Assembly: GCA_030840645.1 (NCBI GenBank)
Contig: JAVEEC010000077.1
Span: 1-64,000 of the forward strand
Reading direction: 5' to 3'
Length of the DNA stretch: 64,000 bases
DNA from: Frankiaceae bacterium
GTDB taxonomy: Bacteria > Actinomycetota > Actinomycetes > BP-191
A program made the position numbers and the translations under genes. The notes beneath the pieces are model-generated. The model was given only the letters and a program-made list of their open reading frames with translations, had not been told where the DNA came from and did no database searches. This document shows, one piece after another, positions 17,444 to 26,146 of the stretch (position 1 is its first letter; every line of letters begins with the position of its first letter).

Positions 17444-18726
17444 ACGCCGTCCACCTCCCCGACGCCGCGCGGCAGCGCGTCCTCTCCTACGCCGCCACCG
17501 CGCTCGGCTCGATCGACCCGGCCGAGCTGCCGCCGCAGCTGAAGCGGTTCGCGGCGTTCACCCCGGCGAAGCGCGCCAAGCTGGCGGGGCCGGCGCTCGC
17601 GACCGCGCTGGAGGCGATCCCGGCGTTCCGGCAGGTCGTGGCGACCGTCGCCCGGCTCGCGCACCCCGAGCTCGGCGACGCCGTCGAGTCCGGCGGGGTG
17701 CCCGCCGCCGCCGACCCGGCCGAGGTCGCGGCGCTCGCGTACCTGCTCCGCGCAGACGGCTGGGAGGCTCTGGTCGCCGCCGCCGCCGCCCGCCTCGCCG
17801 ACGACGCCTCGGCCGTGCGGGCGGGGGAGGAGGCCGCCGAGGCCGAACGTCTCCGCGCCGAGGCCCGCGACGCCCGCCGGGCCGCGAAGGCCGAGCAGGA
17901 CCGGCTCCGCGCCGAGATCGGGCAGCTCAAGGCCGAGCTGGACGCCGCCCGGCGCGCCGCCCGCGTCGCGGGCGACACCGCCCGGCGCGCCGAGCAGGCC
18001 GCCGCCGCCGCGGAACGCACGCTCGCGGACGTGCGGGTCGCGGTCGACCGCGACACGGCCACCGCCGAGGCGCAGGCCCGCAGGCTCCGTACCCGGATCG
18101 CCGAGCTGGAGACGCAGGTCGAGACCGCGAAGCGGTCGGCCCGCGAGGGGCGCACCGGGGACGTCGTCCGCCTCCGGCTGCTGCTCGACGCCGTCATCAA
18201 CGGTGCCGCCGGGCTGCGCCGCGAGCTGGCCCTGCCGCCCACCACCGAACGCCCCGGCGACCTGATCCCCTCGGACGCCGGCGCGGCGCCCGCCACGGCC
18301 CGCGGCCTCGGGCCCGGCGACGCGGCGTACCTCGACGCCCTGCTCGCCGTACCGACCGTGCACCTCGTCGTCGACGGCTACAACGTCACCAAGACCGGCT
18401 ACCCGTCGCTCTCCCTGGAGGAGCAGCGGTCCCGGCTGGTCGCCAGCCTGCGTGCCCTCGCCGCCAGGACCGGCGCCGAGATCACCTGCGTGTTCGACGG
18501 CGCCTCGATCGCGCCGGTGAGCGGCCTCGGCACCCGCCAGGTCCGCGTCCACTTCACCCCCAGCGGGCGTACGGCGGACGAGGCGATCGCGACGTTCGTC
18601 GCGGCCGAGCCGCCGGGCCGCCCGATCGTGGTCGTCTCCGCCGACAAGGAGGTCGCGGACGCGGCGACGCGCTCCGGCGCGGTGGCCGTCCCCTCCGTCA
18701 CCCTGCTGGCCCTCCTCGGCCGCTGA
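17440..18726 (+). CDS. NYN-domain (YacP-like) RNA-binding/nuclease protein
   Basis: A 428-residue protein with three parts. There is an alpha-helical N-terminus (about 1-125), then a long Ala/Arg/Glu-rich coiled coil (about 130-245), then a C-terminal NYN/PIN domain (about 305-428). The last contains VHLVVDGYNVTKTGYP (acidic D of the active site), CVFDGA and VVVSADKEVADAA, matching the YacP/Rae1-type ribonuclease fold. Such proteins cleave RNA, some at the ribosome. The start overlaps the CoA transferase stop (GTGA). Confidence 0.85.
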   Translation: MNAVHLPDAARQRVLSYAATALGSIDPAELPPQLKRFAAFTPAKRAKLAGPALATALEAIPAFRQVVATVARLAHPELGDAVESGGVPAAADPAEVAALAYLLRADGWEALVAAAAARLADDASAVRAGEEAAEAERLRAEARDARRAAKAEQDRLRAEIGQLKAELDAARRAARVAGDTARRAEQAAAAAERTLADVRVAVDRDTATAEAQARRLRTRIAELETQVETAKRSAREGRTGDVVRLRLLLDAVINGAAGLRRELALPPTTERPGDLIPSDAGAAPATARGLGPGDAAYLDALLAVPTVHLVVDGYNVTKTGYPSLSLEEQRSRLVASLRALAARTGAEITCVFDGASIAPVSGLGTRQVRVHFTPSGRTADEAIATFVAAEPPGRPIVVVSADKEVADAATRSGAVAVPSVTLLALLGR

Positions 18727-18833
18727 CCGCCCGCCCGACGATCCGGCACAACGCGGGTCCGGGCGGCTCCGCGATTTTCTGTCACACCCCCCTCCTACGG
18801 TGGTCACAGACGCCGACTCCACCTGGAGGCACC

Positions 18834-19151
18834 GTGACCAGCGACTTCCTGCGCGCACCGCTGCGCGCACTGCCGGACCACTCCGGCTGCGTCATCGACT
18901 GCGACACCTGCACCGTTCGCGGCGCCGCTTGCGCCGACTGCGTGGTGAGCGTCATGCTCGGCGGCCCGCCGGACGCCGTACGGACCCCGGCCGGCGACCC
19001 GGGCCCCGGTCCAGACGCCGGGCTCATCTCCCTGGACCCCGACGCGCAACGTGCCCTCGCGGTGCTCGCCGACGCGGGCGTCGTACCCCCGCTGCGCATG
19101 ACGCGGCCCGCCGGTCCTGGGCCCGTCCCTCCGTTCACCGGTCCGACGTAA
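18834..19151 (+). CDS. Cys-rich small protein upstream of the NlpC/P60 gene
   Basis: This 105-residue protein (GTG start) has a cysteine cluster, CVIDCDTCTVRGAACADC, at about residues 19-36 and a Pro/Gly-rich C-terminal half with a helix (DPDAQRALAVLADAGVV). The cluster suggests a metal site. Similar short proteins are common in actinobacteria but have no known role. Confidence 0.65.
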   Translation: MTSDFLRAPLRALPDHSGCVIDCDTCTVRGAACADCVVSVMLGGPPDAVRTPAGDPGPGPDAGLISLDPDAQRALAVLADAGVVPPLRMTRPAGPGPVPPFTGPT

Positions 19152-19340
19152 CGGGCCCGCCGTCACCCGGCGGGCGCACAGGCGTTAGGCTGGGCACGAA
19201 GGCAGGACGGTCACCGCCGGGTGACATCCCGGCGTCCAACGGACGTCGCGGCGCTTGATCCCGGTGGCAGGGACTCGATAGCCTTCGACCCGTTCTGTAC
19301 GACCTGCTCCCAGTCCGGGTGCGGTACGGAACACCGCCGA
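19152..19340. other. Non-coding stretch ahead of the riboswitch
   Basis: About 190 bp with no convincing gene. It presumably carries the promoter for the riboswitch transcript. GATAGC at 19277 is a weak -10-like candidate. No repeats were noticed. Confidence 0.4.
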
Positions 19341-19344
19341 GTCC

Positions 19345-19515
19345 CAGGGGCGCGTCCATGACGCGTGCCCAGGAGCCGGGGAACCACGTTCCTCGGGGTG
19401 AATCGGGCGCCCGCACGCCGCCACGCGCAGCACTGCACGACGCCGCGCGTGACGCACCGCGCCGCCCGTAGGGCCTCCTTCCGGCCCGAACCCGTCAGCT
19501 CACCCGGTAGGCGGA
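19345..19515 (+). ncRNA. c-di-AMP (ydaO-type) riboswitch
   Basis: The segment contains the diagnostic blocks of the ydaO/yuaA class in order: GAGCCGGGGAACCA (about 19373-19386), CGGGGTGAATCGGG (about 19394-19407), a variable hairpin, AGGGCCTCCTT (about 19470-19480), then CCGAACCCGTCAGCTCACC and GGTAGGCG (about 19485-19513). It lies directly upstream of an NlpC/P60 hydrolase, the usual actinobacterial target class. High c-di-AMP normally turns the downstream gene off. The 5' boundary is approximate. Confidence 0.85.
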
Positions 19516-19540
19516 ACTGGAAGAATGGAGAGCCGCCGTC

Positions 19541-20665
19541 TTGGCGACCCCCCGCATCACGTCCGGCACCACCCCCAGCAACGACAACGTGACCGGAAAC
19601 ATCGGGCCCGCTGCCCGCCGCGCGTCCCGCGGGTCCGGCGCGTCGCGCGTGTCCCGCCGCACCGGCGCCCTGGCCGCGCTGCTGCTCGCGCTGGTCGGGT
19701 TCGTGGTCGTTCCTGTCGGAACGGCGTCCGCCGACCCCCACATCTCCCCGGCGGCCGCCCGCCGCGAGCTGACGCGCATCGACGCCGAGGTCGACGCCGC
19801 GGTCGAGGACTACGACCAGGCGCGCATCGACCTCGCGACCGCCCAGCGCACCGCCGCGAACGTCCAGGCGAAGGTCCGCCGGGCCGAGCGCGAGCTGACG
19901 GCGCTGCGCGCCAAGATGGGCGGCTTCGCGTCGGCCGCGTACCAGTCCGGCGGCATGGACTCGTTCGTGACGCTGCTCTCGACGTCGAACCCCAACACGT
20001 TCCTCGACCAGGCGACCGCGCTCGACCAGATCGCGCGTGACCAGGCCGGCCAGCTCCGCCAGCTCAAGGCCGCCGCCCGCAAGTTCAAGGCGCAGCAGGA
20101 CGCCGCCCGCGCCGCCGTCGAGGCGACCCGGGCCGTCGAACGCCGCATGGCGACGCTCAAGCACGAGGTCGAGAGCAAGCTGGCGCGCCAGCAGCGGCTG
20201 CTCGACATCGTCGAGACCCGCGCCGCCCGGGCCGCGCGCGCCGCCCGCGAGGCCGACGCCGCCCGACGGGCCCGCGCGACCCGCTCCACCAGCCGCGCCC
20301 GGTACAGCGGCCCGGCCTCGGGCCGCGCGTCCGTGGCTGTCGCCGAGGCGTACCGCCAGCTCGGCAAGCCGTACCACTGGGGCTCGGCCGGCCCGAACTC
20401 CTTCGACTGCTCCGGCCTGATGATGTGGGTCTGGGGCAAGGCCGGCGTCTCGCTGCCGCACTCCAGCCGCGCCCAGTACGGCTACGGCACCCACGTCTCG
20501 CGCGACGAGCTGCAGCCGGGCGACCTGGTGTTCTTCGGCAGCCCGATCCACCACGTCGGCATCTACGTCGGCGGCGGCCAGTACATCGCCGCCCCGCACA
20601 GCGGTGACGTGGTCGGCTTCCGCAGCATGGGCCGCGACGGCTACGCGGGCGCCACGCGGCTCTAG
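19541..20665 (+). CDS. Secreted NlpC/P60 peptidoglycan endopeptidase
   Basis: This 374-residue protein starts at TTG, with GGAG 10 nt upstream and immediately after the riboswitch. It has a twin-Arg-poor signal segment (about 46-66), a long coiled coil (about 70-245) and a C-terminal NlpC/P60 domain. The catalytic residues are C290 (DCSG), H338 (HHVGIY) and H353 (APHSG). It cleaves stem peptides between D-Glu and the diamino acid and acts outside the membrane in cell separation or growth. The stop codon TAG overlaps the CTAG target site of the adjacent MITE-like element. Confidence 0.92.
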   Translation: MATPRITSGTTPSNDNVTGNIGPAARRASRGSGASRVSRRTGALAALLLALVGFVVVPVGTASADPHISPAAARRELTRIDAEVDAAVEDYDQARIDLATAQRTAANVQAKVRRAERELTALRAKMGGFASAAYQSGGMDSFVTLLSTSNPNTFLDQATALDQIARDQAGQLRQLKAAARKFKAQQDAARAAVEATRAVERRMATLKHEVESKLARQQRLLDIVETRAARAARAAREADAARRARATRSTSRARYSGPASGRASVAVAEAYRQLGKPYHWGSAGPNSFDCSGLMMWVWGKAGVSLPHSSRAQYGYGTHVSRDELQPGDLVFFGSPIHHVGIYVGGGQYIAAPHSGDVVGFRSMGRDGYAGATRL

Positions 20666-20824
20666 GGCGTGTCTTCCAATCCGCTGATCTGCTGCGCGAC
20701 GTCCAGCACGGCGCCTCGCGGCGTTGTCGTCGGCGCCGAGAGCGCTGCTCTCGACCCCTCCTCCGCCTGGCGATGCACCGACCTGGACGCCGCTCGCGAC
20801 GATCGCCGATTGGGAGACACGCCC
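20665..20824. mobile_element. MITE-like element with 16-bp terminal inverted repeats
   Basis: Left end GGGCGTGTCTTCCAAT (20665-20680) and right end ATTGGGAGACACGCCC (20809-20824) are inverted repeats matching at 15 of 16 positions; weaker similarity extends inward. Both ends abut TA within CTAG (20662-20665 and 20824-20827), the target and duplication pattern of IS630/Tc1-type elements. At 160 bp it encodes no transposase and must be moved in trans. It inserted exactly at the stop codon of the NlpC/P60 gene without destroying it. Confidence 0.7.
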
Positions 20825-20828
20825 TAGG

Positions 20829-21014
20829 TCAGGCGACCTCGACCCAGTCCACCGGCACCATGAGCCGCCGGGGTTCGCCGTTGAACCAGAACTCGATGTG
20901 CACGTGTTCCGGAGGATCACCCCACAGAAACACGATCTTGCCGGGGAACGACTTGCTGGCGCCCCAGGGCACCACCACCGGGGTGCCGACGCGGAGCTTC
21001 TTCGGGCGGCTCAC
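20829..21014 (-). CDS. 61-residue partner of the HEPN-like protein
   Basis: A small basic, beta-rich protein (GTG start) with aromatic-rich strands (VVVPWGASKSFPGK, HIEFWFNGEPRRL, VPVDWVEV), suggestive of a small barrel. Its start overlaps the stop of the upstream HEPN-like gene (GTGA). No family recognised. Base composition is somewhat less GC-rich than its neighbours. It may be the antitoxin or accessory half of a two-gene unit, but that is inference. Confidence 0.55.
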   Translation of the reverse strand: MSRPKKLRVGTPVVVPWGASKSFPGKIVFLWGDPPEHVHIEFWFNGEPRRLMVPVDWVEVA

Positions 21015-21616
21015 CAGGGCTCCTTCCGGTAGATCTCGACCAGGGTCTCCCAAAGTATTCGGTCGAGCGTGCGGGCGAGGCGGTTCAACGCCGGGAGGCG
21101 CGCACGCGCCCACACGATCGTGTCCTCGACACCCCGCGCGCGCAGCCGCTCGAGCTGGCGCTCGTTCCCGTGCGCGAGGCAGTTCCGCAGCTCCAGCAGG
21201 TCGCCGTAGAGGGCGCGGTCGCCCCGCCGGTCACGCCCGCCGGCCCACCTCGGGTTCGCCGACACCAGCTGCCGGCCGAGCGCATCGATCCCGATCCGGC
21301 CGAAGTCATGGACAAGGCAGCGCAGGTCGGCGTTGCCGCGGTCGAGGAGCCGGTTCGCCGTGGCCGCGTTCGTCAGTAGGTAGCGGGGTCGCGGCGGCAG
21401 GTCGGCGAGGGTGACCAGCAACTCGGCGCCGAGGTCGTGCAGGTCGCGGGCGAACGCCTGGAACTCCGCGACGACGCGGATGACGTACGCCTGGGCCAAC
21501 GGCCGCCCGACGCCCCCCGACGGCCCGACGGCGGCGTGCACGGCACGCAGCGCGTCGATCGCCTCGCGCCGGGCGCCGAGCCACCACGCGAGGGGCGGCG
21601 AGGTCCGGTACGGCAT
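21011..21616 (-). CDS. HEPN-like protein
   Basis: This all-helical 201-residue protein has ELRNCLAHGNERQ near residue 140, matching the R-x4-H motif of HEPN domains, which in many defence and toxin systems is the RNase active site. The preceding helices (AYVIRVVAEFQAFARDLHDLG) fit the HEPN four-helix bundle. ATG start after GGTGGCGGG. It is coupled to the 61-residue gene and lies next to a MITE-like element, consistent with an acquired cassette. HEPN proteins can also be non-catalytic, so the toxin idea is unproven. Confidence 0.6.
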   Translation of the reverse strand: MPYRTSPPLAWWLGARREAIDALRAVHAAVGPSGGVGRPLAQAYVIRVVAEFQAFARDLHDLGAELLVTLADLPPRPRYLLTNAATANRLLDRGNADLRCLVHDFGRIGIDALGRQLVSANPRWAGGRDRRGDRALYGDLLELRNCLAHGNERQLERLRARGVEDTIVWARARLPALNRLARTLDRILWETLVEIYRKEPW

Positions 21617-21716
21617 CCCGCCACCGTAAGCAGCACGCCGCCTGTGGATGCGCGCTGTCCACAGGCGGCGTTGCCCACAGCAGCGTGTGCGCGCAGCAGT
21701 ACGGGTGCGCCCGCGG

Positions 21717-22214
21717 TCAGGCGGGGTCGGTCGCGAGCCGGCCGAGCAGGACGGTGTCGTGCCAGCGGCCGCCCCGGTACAGCCGGTCGTGCGCGACCCC
21801 CTCGCGGACGAACCCGGCATCGTCGTACGCGCGCAACGCGACGGCGTCGTCGGCGCGGACCCAGACCGACACGCGGTGCAGGCCGATGGCGTCGAACGCG
21901 AACCGGCAGGCCGCCCGCGCCGCGTCCGCGCCGAGCTCCTCGACCGACCCCGGCGAGCCGACCAACAGGTCGAGCTCGGCGTTGCGGCTCTCCGGCGTGA
22001 CGTCGCGCAGGACGGCGTAGCCGACGACGGCGCCGTCGGCCACCCGCTCGACCGAGAAGCGCGGGTTCGCGAACGACATCGTCGCCGCGCCCGCGAGCCG
22101 CCCCGCGACGGCGGCGCGGGAGATCGGGTAGCGCGCGACCGCCGGATCGTTCAGCCACGACCACTGCGCCTCGGCGTCGCCGGGCTCCATGGCCCGCAGC
22201 CGTACGAGCGTCAT
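21717..22214 (-). CDS. GNAT acetyltransferase, RimJ/RimL-like
   Basis: A 165-residue protein with the RimJ-type layout: VRLRAMEPGDAEAQWSWLNDPAV, a FSVERVADGAVVGYAVLRDV strand pair, NAELDLLVG, and AVALRAYDDAGFVREGVAHD at the C-terminus. Probably acetylates an N-terminal amine or small molecule. The ATG overlaps the upstream paralogue's stop (ATGA). Confidence 0.85.
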   Translation of the reverse strand: MTLVRLRAMEPGDAEAQWSWLNDPAVARYPISRAAVAGRLAGAATMSFANPRFSVERVADGAVVGYAVLRDVTPESRNAELDLLVGSPGSVEELGADAARAACRFAFDAIGLHRVSVWVRADDAVALRAYDDAGFVREGVAHDRLYRGGRWHDTVLLGRLATDPA

Positions 22215-22744
22215 CGCGCGCCGTCCGCGAACAGCGCCATGTACACGTCGTCGTACCAGCGGCCGTCGCCCCAGTGCGCCTCGCGCGCGACGGCCTCGAC
22301 CACGAAGCCGGCCTTCTCGTACGCCCGCCGGGCGCGGGCGTGGTGGGCGAAGACGAGCAGCTCGATCCGGTGCAGGTTCATCTCCTCGAACCCGAACCGG
22401 CAGAGCGTCCGCACGGTGTCGGTGCCGTAGCCGCGGCCCCAGTACGCCTTGTTGCCGATCGTGATGCCGAGCTCGGCGGAACGGTTCTCCGGCACGGCGG
22501 TGTTGAACAACCCGCACGACCCGAGCAGCACCCCGTCGAGGGTCTCGACGGCGAAGTGCGCACTCCCGTACGACGCCACGCCGTTGCGCTCGACCCACTC
22601 GCGCTCGGTCGCCAGCGACAGCGGGTACCGCACGCCGAGCCCGGCGGTCACCTCGGCGTCGTTGAACCACTCGTAGAACGCGTCGGCGTCAGCGGCCTCC
22701 GGCGCGCGGAGGCGGACGAGCGACCCGGGGTACACGCCGCGCAC
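22211..22744 (-). CDS. GNAT acetyltransferase, RimJ/RimL-like (paralogue)
   Basis: A 177-residue protein with the same layout as its neighbour: LVRLRAPEAADADAFYEWFNDAEV, SAELGITIGNKAYWGRGYGTD (acetyl-CoA loop) and HHARARRAYEKAGFVVEAVARE. Starts at GTG. The two adjacent genes look like a tandem duplication that has diverged. Substrates unknown. Confidence 0.85.
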   Translation of the reverse strand: MRGVYPGSLVRLRAPEAADADAFYEWFNDAEVTAGLGVRYPLSLATEREWVERNGVASYGSAHFAVETLDGVLLGSCGLFNTAVPENRSAELGITIGNKAYWGRGYGTDTVRTLCRFGFEEMNLHRIELLVFAHHARARRAYEKAGFVVEAVAREAHWGDGRWYDDVYMALFADGAR

Positions 22745-22777
22745 CCTAGGCGCGAGGGTGCACCCCGGGCAAAGCGG

Positions 22778-23650
22778 TTAGACGGGAGAGCTGGTCTGCG
22801 GCACGAACCCCGTCGGCCCGATCACGCCCTCCACCAGCGGCGCGGGCCAGTCCGGCAGGCCCTGCGCCTTCTCCACGACCTCCTGGTACCCCCAGCCGCC
22901 GACGTGGCCCGTGCCGGCCCAGGTGTACGTGCTCACCGGCACCCGCGCGGCGACCAGTGCGGCCGACATCTCCTGCGCCTGGGTCGGCGTGACGACCGTG
23001 TCGCCGGCCGCGTGGTTGACGAACGCGCGCCGCAGCCCCTGCGCCGCGATGCCCGCGACCTGGGCGATCGGCGAGCGGTCGACGTACGCCTGCGGCACGT
23101 CCGCGGGCGTCCCGCCGGTCTCGGCCTGGATCGCGCCCTGGAAGCCCGGGACCGTCGCCCACTCCTCGACCAGGTTCTCCACGCCGGCGTCCTCGACCCA
23201 GTACTGGTACGTGCCCGGCGGCGCGTACGCGACCGAGAGGCCGCTGACCTCGCCGCCCATGCTGATCCCCCAGATGATCGTGGTGGTGATGCTCGGGTAG
23301 CGCGCCTTCATGTCCTGCGTCGCGGCGACGGTGTCGCGCCAGCCGGTCCGTACCTTCCACGCGCCCTGGGCGCCGCGGTAGTCCATCGAGACGCCCGCGT
23401 ACCCGCGGTTGGACGCGTCCGCGAGGTAGCCGTCGAAGTTGTTGGCGGCGCCCCCGAAGCCGTGGCAGAACACCACGAGCACGGTCGGGCTGCCGGTCGG
23501 CAGCACGGCACGCCCGGTCGCGGTCTGGCCGTCGACCGTGAGGGTGTAGTCGGTCACCGGCGGACCGGCGGCGAACGACGGGGACGGCGTCGCGACGACG
23601 AGCAACGCCGCGGCGAGGGAGAGCCGAGCCAACGCCCGGGCAGGCTTCAT
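22778..23650 (-). CDS. Secreted alpha/beta hydrolase
   Basis: This 290-residue protein has a signal peptide (KPARALARLSLAAALLVVAT..., cleavage near SFA). The alpha/beta hydrolase core shows the oxyanion motif CHGFGGAANNFDG and the nucleophile elbow GISMGG (Ser in G-x-S-x-G). A likely acid is in AAGDTVVTPTQAQEM and the His in GTGHVGGWGY. It probably hydrolyses esters outside the cell. Substrate unknown. ATG start with GGAGG about 10 nt upstream. Confidence 0.88.
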   Translation of the reverse strand: MKPARALARLSLAAALLVVATPSPSFAAGPPVTDYTLTVDGQTATGRAVLPTGSPTVLVVFCHGFGGAANNFDGYLADASNRGYAGVSMDYRGAQGAWKVRTGWRDTVAATQDMKARYPSITTTIIWGISMGGEVSGLSVAYAPPGTYQYWVEDAGVENLVEEWATVPGFQGAIQAETGGTPADVPQAYVDRSPIAQVAGIAAQGLRRAFVNHAAGDTVVTPTQAQEMSAALVAARVPVSTYTWAGTGHVGGWGYQEVVEKAQGLPDWPAPLVEGVIGPTGFVPQTSSPV

Positions 23651-23735
23651 GCGGGGGACCTCCTCGGTAGGGAACGGGCCATACCGATGACGGCGTGCCG
23701 GGGCAAAGGTCGCGCGGCACGGCAGGATAGGAGCC

Positions 23736-24080
23736 GTGACGGAACCAGGAACTGTCGAGTGGGCCACCGTGCCCGACGTCGCCGAGGCGCTCGGCGTCGA
23801 GGTGACCAAGGTGCGCCAGTACCTGCGCGAGGGGAAGCTGCTCGGCGCGCGCAACGGCGAGGGGGTGCCGTTGACGATCCCCGCGGCGTTCGTGCAGGAG
23901 GGCGGGATCGTCAAGCACCTGCCCGGCGTGATCACGCTGCTGCGCGACGCGAGGTTCGGCGACGACGAGGCGATCCGCTGGCTGTTCACCGACGACGACC
24001 TGCCGGGCTCGCCGATCCAGGCGCTGCGCGAGAACCGCGGCACCGAGGTCAAGCGCCGCGCCCAGGCGCTGGGCTTCTGA
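23736..24080 (+). CDS. Rv2175c-like DNA-binding regulator
   Basis: A 114-residue protein (GTG start) with an N-terminal helix-turn-helix (TVPDVAEALGVEVTKVRQYLREGKLLGARNG) and a conserved C-terminal domain (RWLFTDDDLPGSPIQALRENRGTEVKRRAQALGF) characteristic of Mycobacterium tuberculosis Rv2175c, a substrate of the kinase PknL. No kinase gene is adjacent here. Its stop overlaps the thiS ATG. Confidence 0.85.
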   Translation: MTEPGTVEWATVPDVAEALGVEVTKVRQYLREGKLLGARNGEGVPLTIPAAFVQEGGIVKHLPGVITLLRDARFGDDEAIRWLFTDDDLPGSPIQALRENRGTEVKRRAQALGF

Positions 24081-24280
24081 TGGATGTCCGGGTCAACGGC
24101 GCCGACCGCGCCCTACCCGAAGGCACGACGCTGCCCGCGTTGCTCGCCGACCTCGGGCTCGGCGTCGGCTGGGTCGTCGTCGAGCGCAACGGCACCGCCC
24201 TGCTCCGCTCGGAGACCGAGCGCACGGTGCTCGCCGACGGCGACGTGCTGGAGATCGTCCGCGCGGTCGCCGGTGGCTGA
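24080..24280 (+). CDS. thiS: Sulfur carrier protein ThiS
   Basis: A 66-residue ubiquitin-like protein ending in the required Gly-Gly (VRAVAGG). Its C-terminus is adenylated and thiocarboxylated to deliver sulfur for the thiazole of thiamine. ATG overlaps the Rv2175c-like stop; its own end overlaps thiE by 8 nt. No thiG, thiF or thiO is nearby and no TPP riboswitch was seen upstream. Confidence 0.9.
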   Translation: MDVRVNGADRALPEGTTLPALLADLGLGVGWVVVERNGTALLRSETERTVLADGDVLEIVRAVAGG

Positions 24281-24926
24281 CGCGCTGCGCGAGCGGCTCG
24301 CTGCCGCCCGCCTGTATCTCTGCGTGGGCGCGCGGCCCGACCTGGCGGAGTTCCTCGACCGGGTCCTGCCGAACGGCGTCGACGTCGTGCAGCTCCGGGA
24401 GAAGGGGCTGGAGGCGCGCGACGAGATCGCGCTCTGCGACGTCGTCAAGGCGGCCGCCGAACGCCACGGGGCCCTGTTCGCCGTCAACGACCGCGCCGAC
24501 CTGGCGCGCGCGGTCGGTGCCGACGTGCTGCACCTGGGCCAGCGCGACCTGCCACCAGGGACCGCGCGCGAGATCGTCGGCGACGAGATGCTGATCGGCC
24601 TCTCGTCCCACGCGCCGGCCGAGACGTCCGCCGCGGCGGCGGACGGTGCCGTCGACTACTTCTGCGCGGGCCCTACCTGGGCCACGCCGACCAAGCCGGG
24701 GCGCCCGGCCGCGGGGCTCGACCTCGTCTCGTACGCGACGTCGCTGGACACGCGCAAGCCGTGGTTCGCGATCGGCGGCATCGACCTCGCCAACCTGGAC
24801 GACGTGCTCGCGCGCGGCGCGAGGCGGGTCGTCGTGGTCCGGGCGCTCACCGAGGCGGCGGACCCGGGCGCGGCGGCGCGGGCGTTCGCCGGCCGGCTAG
24901 CTCACGCCCAGCTTGGCGAGGCGTGA
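24273..24926 (+). CDS. thiE: Thiamine-phosphate synthase
   Basis: The 217-residue TIM-barrel enzyme joins hydroxymethylpyrimidine-PP and thiazole-P to thiamine phosphate. Signatures: [53 protein letters not shown] and [18 protein letters not shown] start within thiS. Its 3' end overlaps the convergent lipoprotein gene by 30 bp. Confidence 0.93.
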   Translation: MADALRERLAAARLYLCVGARPDLAEFLDRVLPNGVDVVQLREKGLEARDEIALCDVVKAAAERHGALFAVNDRADLARAVGADVLHLGQRDLPPGTAREIVGDEMLIGLSSHAPAETSAAAADGAVDYFCAGPTWATPTKPGRPAAGLDLVSYATSLDTRKPWFAIGGIDLANLDDVLARGARRVVVVRALTEAADPGAAARAFAGRLAHAQLGEA

Positions 24927-25793
24927 GACCACCTCGCTGGCCGCGAACGCCCCCGAGATGCGGTCGCTCACGACGCCGCTCTTGTCGAGGAGGTAGAGCC
25001 ACGGCTCGCTCTCGAACTTGAACGCCGCCAGCGCCGGCGCCATCACGCCGTTGCCGGGGTGCGTGGCGCCGCGGTACGCCTCGACGTGGATGAAGTTCGC
25101 CTTGCCCGCGTGGGTGGTCGCGAGCGCCTGGACGATCTCGACGTCGGGGCCGCAGAGCTCGGTCTGGCAGAACGCCGGGGCGGCGAACACCACGACCGTG
25201 GGCAGGCCGTTCTTGACCGCCGCGTCCAGCGAGATCCGGTGCATGTCGCAGACCTTCGGCCGGCGCGAGCAGAGCGGGTCGGCGCCCATCGGCGCGGCCG
25301 TCGTCGGGGTCTTGACCACGGGCACCCGCTGGCCCGGCACCGGCGACTTCGAGGTCTTGAGGACGCTGACCTGGGTGCCGCCCTTGAACGCGCCCTTGTC
25401 GGTCTCGGCGACGATCGCGACGAAGTACTGGCCCGCCGTCGGGAACGGCACCGTCGAGACGTAGAGCCCGCGCCCGGTCAGCCCGGAGTCGGTCAGCTCG
25501 GTGGCCGCTACCGACGCGGTCGGCGGCTTGGCCGGGTCGGTGCCGACGTGCACCGTCGCGCGCGCGCCGGCGAGCGGGCCGTCCGGCCCGACTAGTCCGA
25601 ACGCGTACCGCGACGTCCCCTGCAGCAGCTCCGCCTCGGCGTCGCCGATCTGCAGCCCGACCGCCGCGGACCCGCCGATGTCCTCGAGCGCAACGAGTCC
25701 GGTCGGCGTGGGGCGGGCCGCCTTCGACTTCGTGTTGCACGCGGCGAGGAGCGGGACGACCAGGGCGGCGCGGAGGAGGTCACGACGGTGCAC
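24897..25793 (-). CDS. Lipoprotein with thioredoxin-like domain
   Basis: This 298-residue protein has a lipobox (VVPLLAAC, Cys about 19), so it is probably anchored outside the membrane. A beta-rich domain follows, then a thioredoxin-like fold ([27 protein letters not shown]) whose cysteines are spaced C-x4-C (CQTELC) instead of C-x2-C, and another CSRRPKVC pair. SCO/thioredoxin-like redox or metal delivery roles are possible. GTG start. Confidence 0.8.
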   Translation of the reverse strand: MHRRDLLRAALVVPLLAACNTKSKAARPTPTGLVALEDIGGSAAVGLQIGDAEAELLQGTSRYAFGLVGPDGPLAGARATVHVGTDPAKPPTASVAATELTDSGLTGRGLYVSTVPFPTAGQYFVAIVAETDKGAFKGGTQVSVLKTSKSPVPGQRVPVVKTPTTAAPMGADPLCSRRPKVCDMHRISLDAAVKNGLPTVVVFAAPAFCQTELCGPDVEIVQALATTHAGKANFIHVEAYRGATHPGNGVMAPALAAFKFESEPWLYLLDKSGVVSDRISGAFAASEVVSRLAKLGVS

Positions 25794-25831
25794 GACTCAC
25801 GAGTCTAGGTGACGCGCGTTAGCGTGCCCTG

Positions 25832-26146
25832 GTGAAGGCGTCGTACCTCCTCCTCCTCGCGTCCTGCGTCCTCGCGACGCTGCCGCTGGAGCTGTGCCTC
25901 GGCGCGCGGGTCTACCGCCGGCCTCGGCGCTGGTTGCTGTCGTTGCTGCCGGTGGTCGTGGTGTTCTGCGGGTGGGACGTCTGGGCGATCGCGCGGCGGC
26001 ACTGGACGTACGACCCCCGCCAGACCCTCGGCGTACTGCTGCCCGGTCGCCTGCCGGTCGAGGAGCTGCTGTTCTTCGTCGTGGTCCCGACCTGCGCACT
26101 GCTGACCTACGAGGCCGTCCGCCGGATCCTCGGCGGCGACGGGTGA
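25832..26146 (+). CDS. crtYc: Lycopene cyclase subunit (CrtYc-type)
   Basis: A 104-residue integral membrane protein (GTG start) with three hydrophobic helices and the conserved PVEELLFFVVVPT motif. It is one half of the heterodimeric bacterial cyclase that closes an end ring of lycopene. The adjacent gene overlaps it by 4 nt and encodes the second half. Which ring (beta or epsilon) is formed cannot be read. Confidence 0.85.
   Translation: MKASYLLLLASCVLATLPLELCLGARVYRRPRRWLLSLLPVVVVFCGWDVWAIARRHWTYDPRQTLGVLLPGRLPVEELLFFVVVPTCALLTYEAVRRILGGDG

Noticed and set aside
23990-24080. TPP riboswitch upstream of thiS
   Set aside because: thiS overlaps the Rv2175c-like coding sequence and no THI-box motifs are visible there.
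22274-24280. Very long plus-strand open frame over two GNAT genes and the hydrolase
   Set aside because: It is antisense to three recognisable proteins; only the last 67 codons (thiS) look real.
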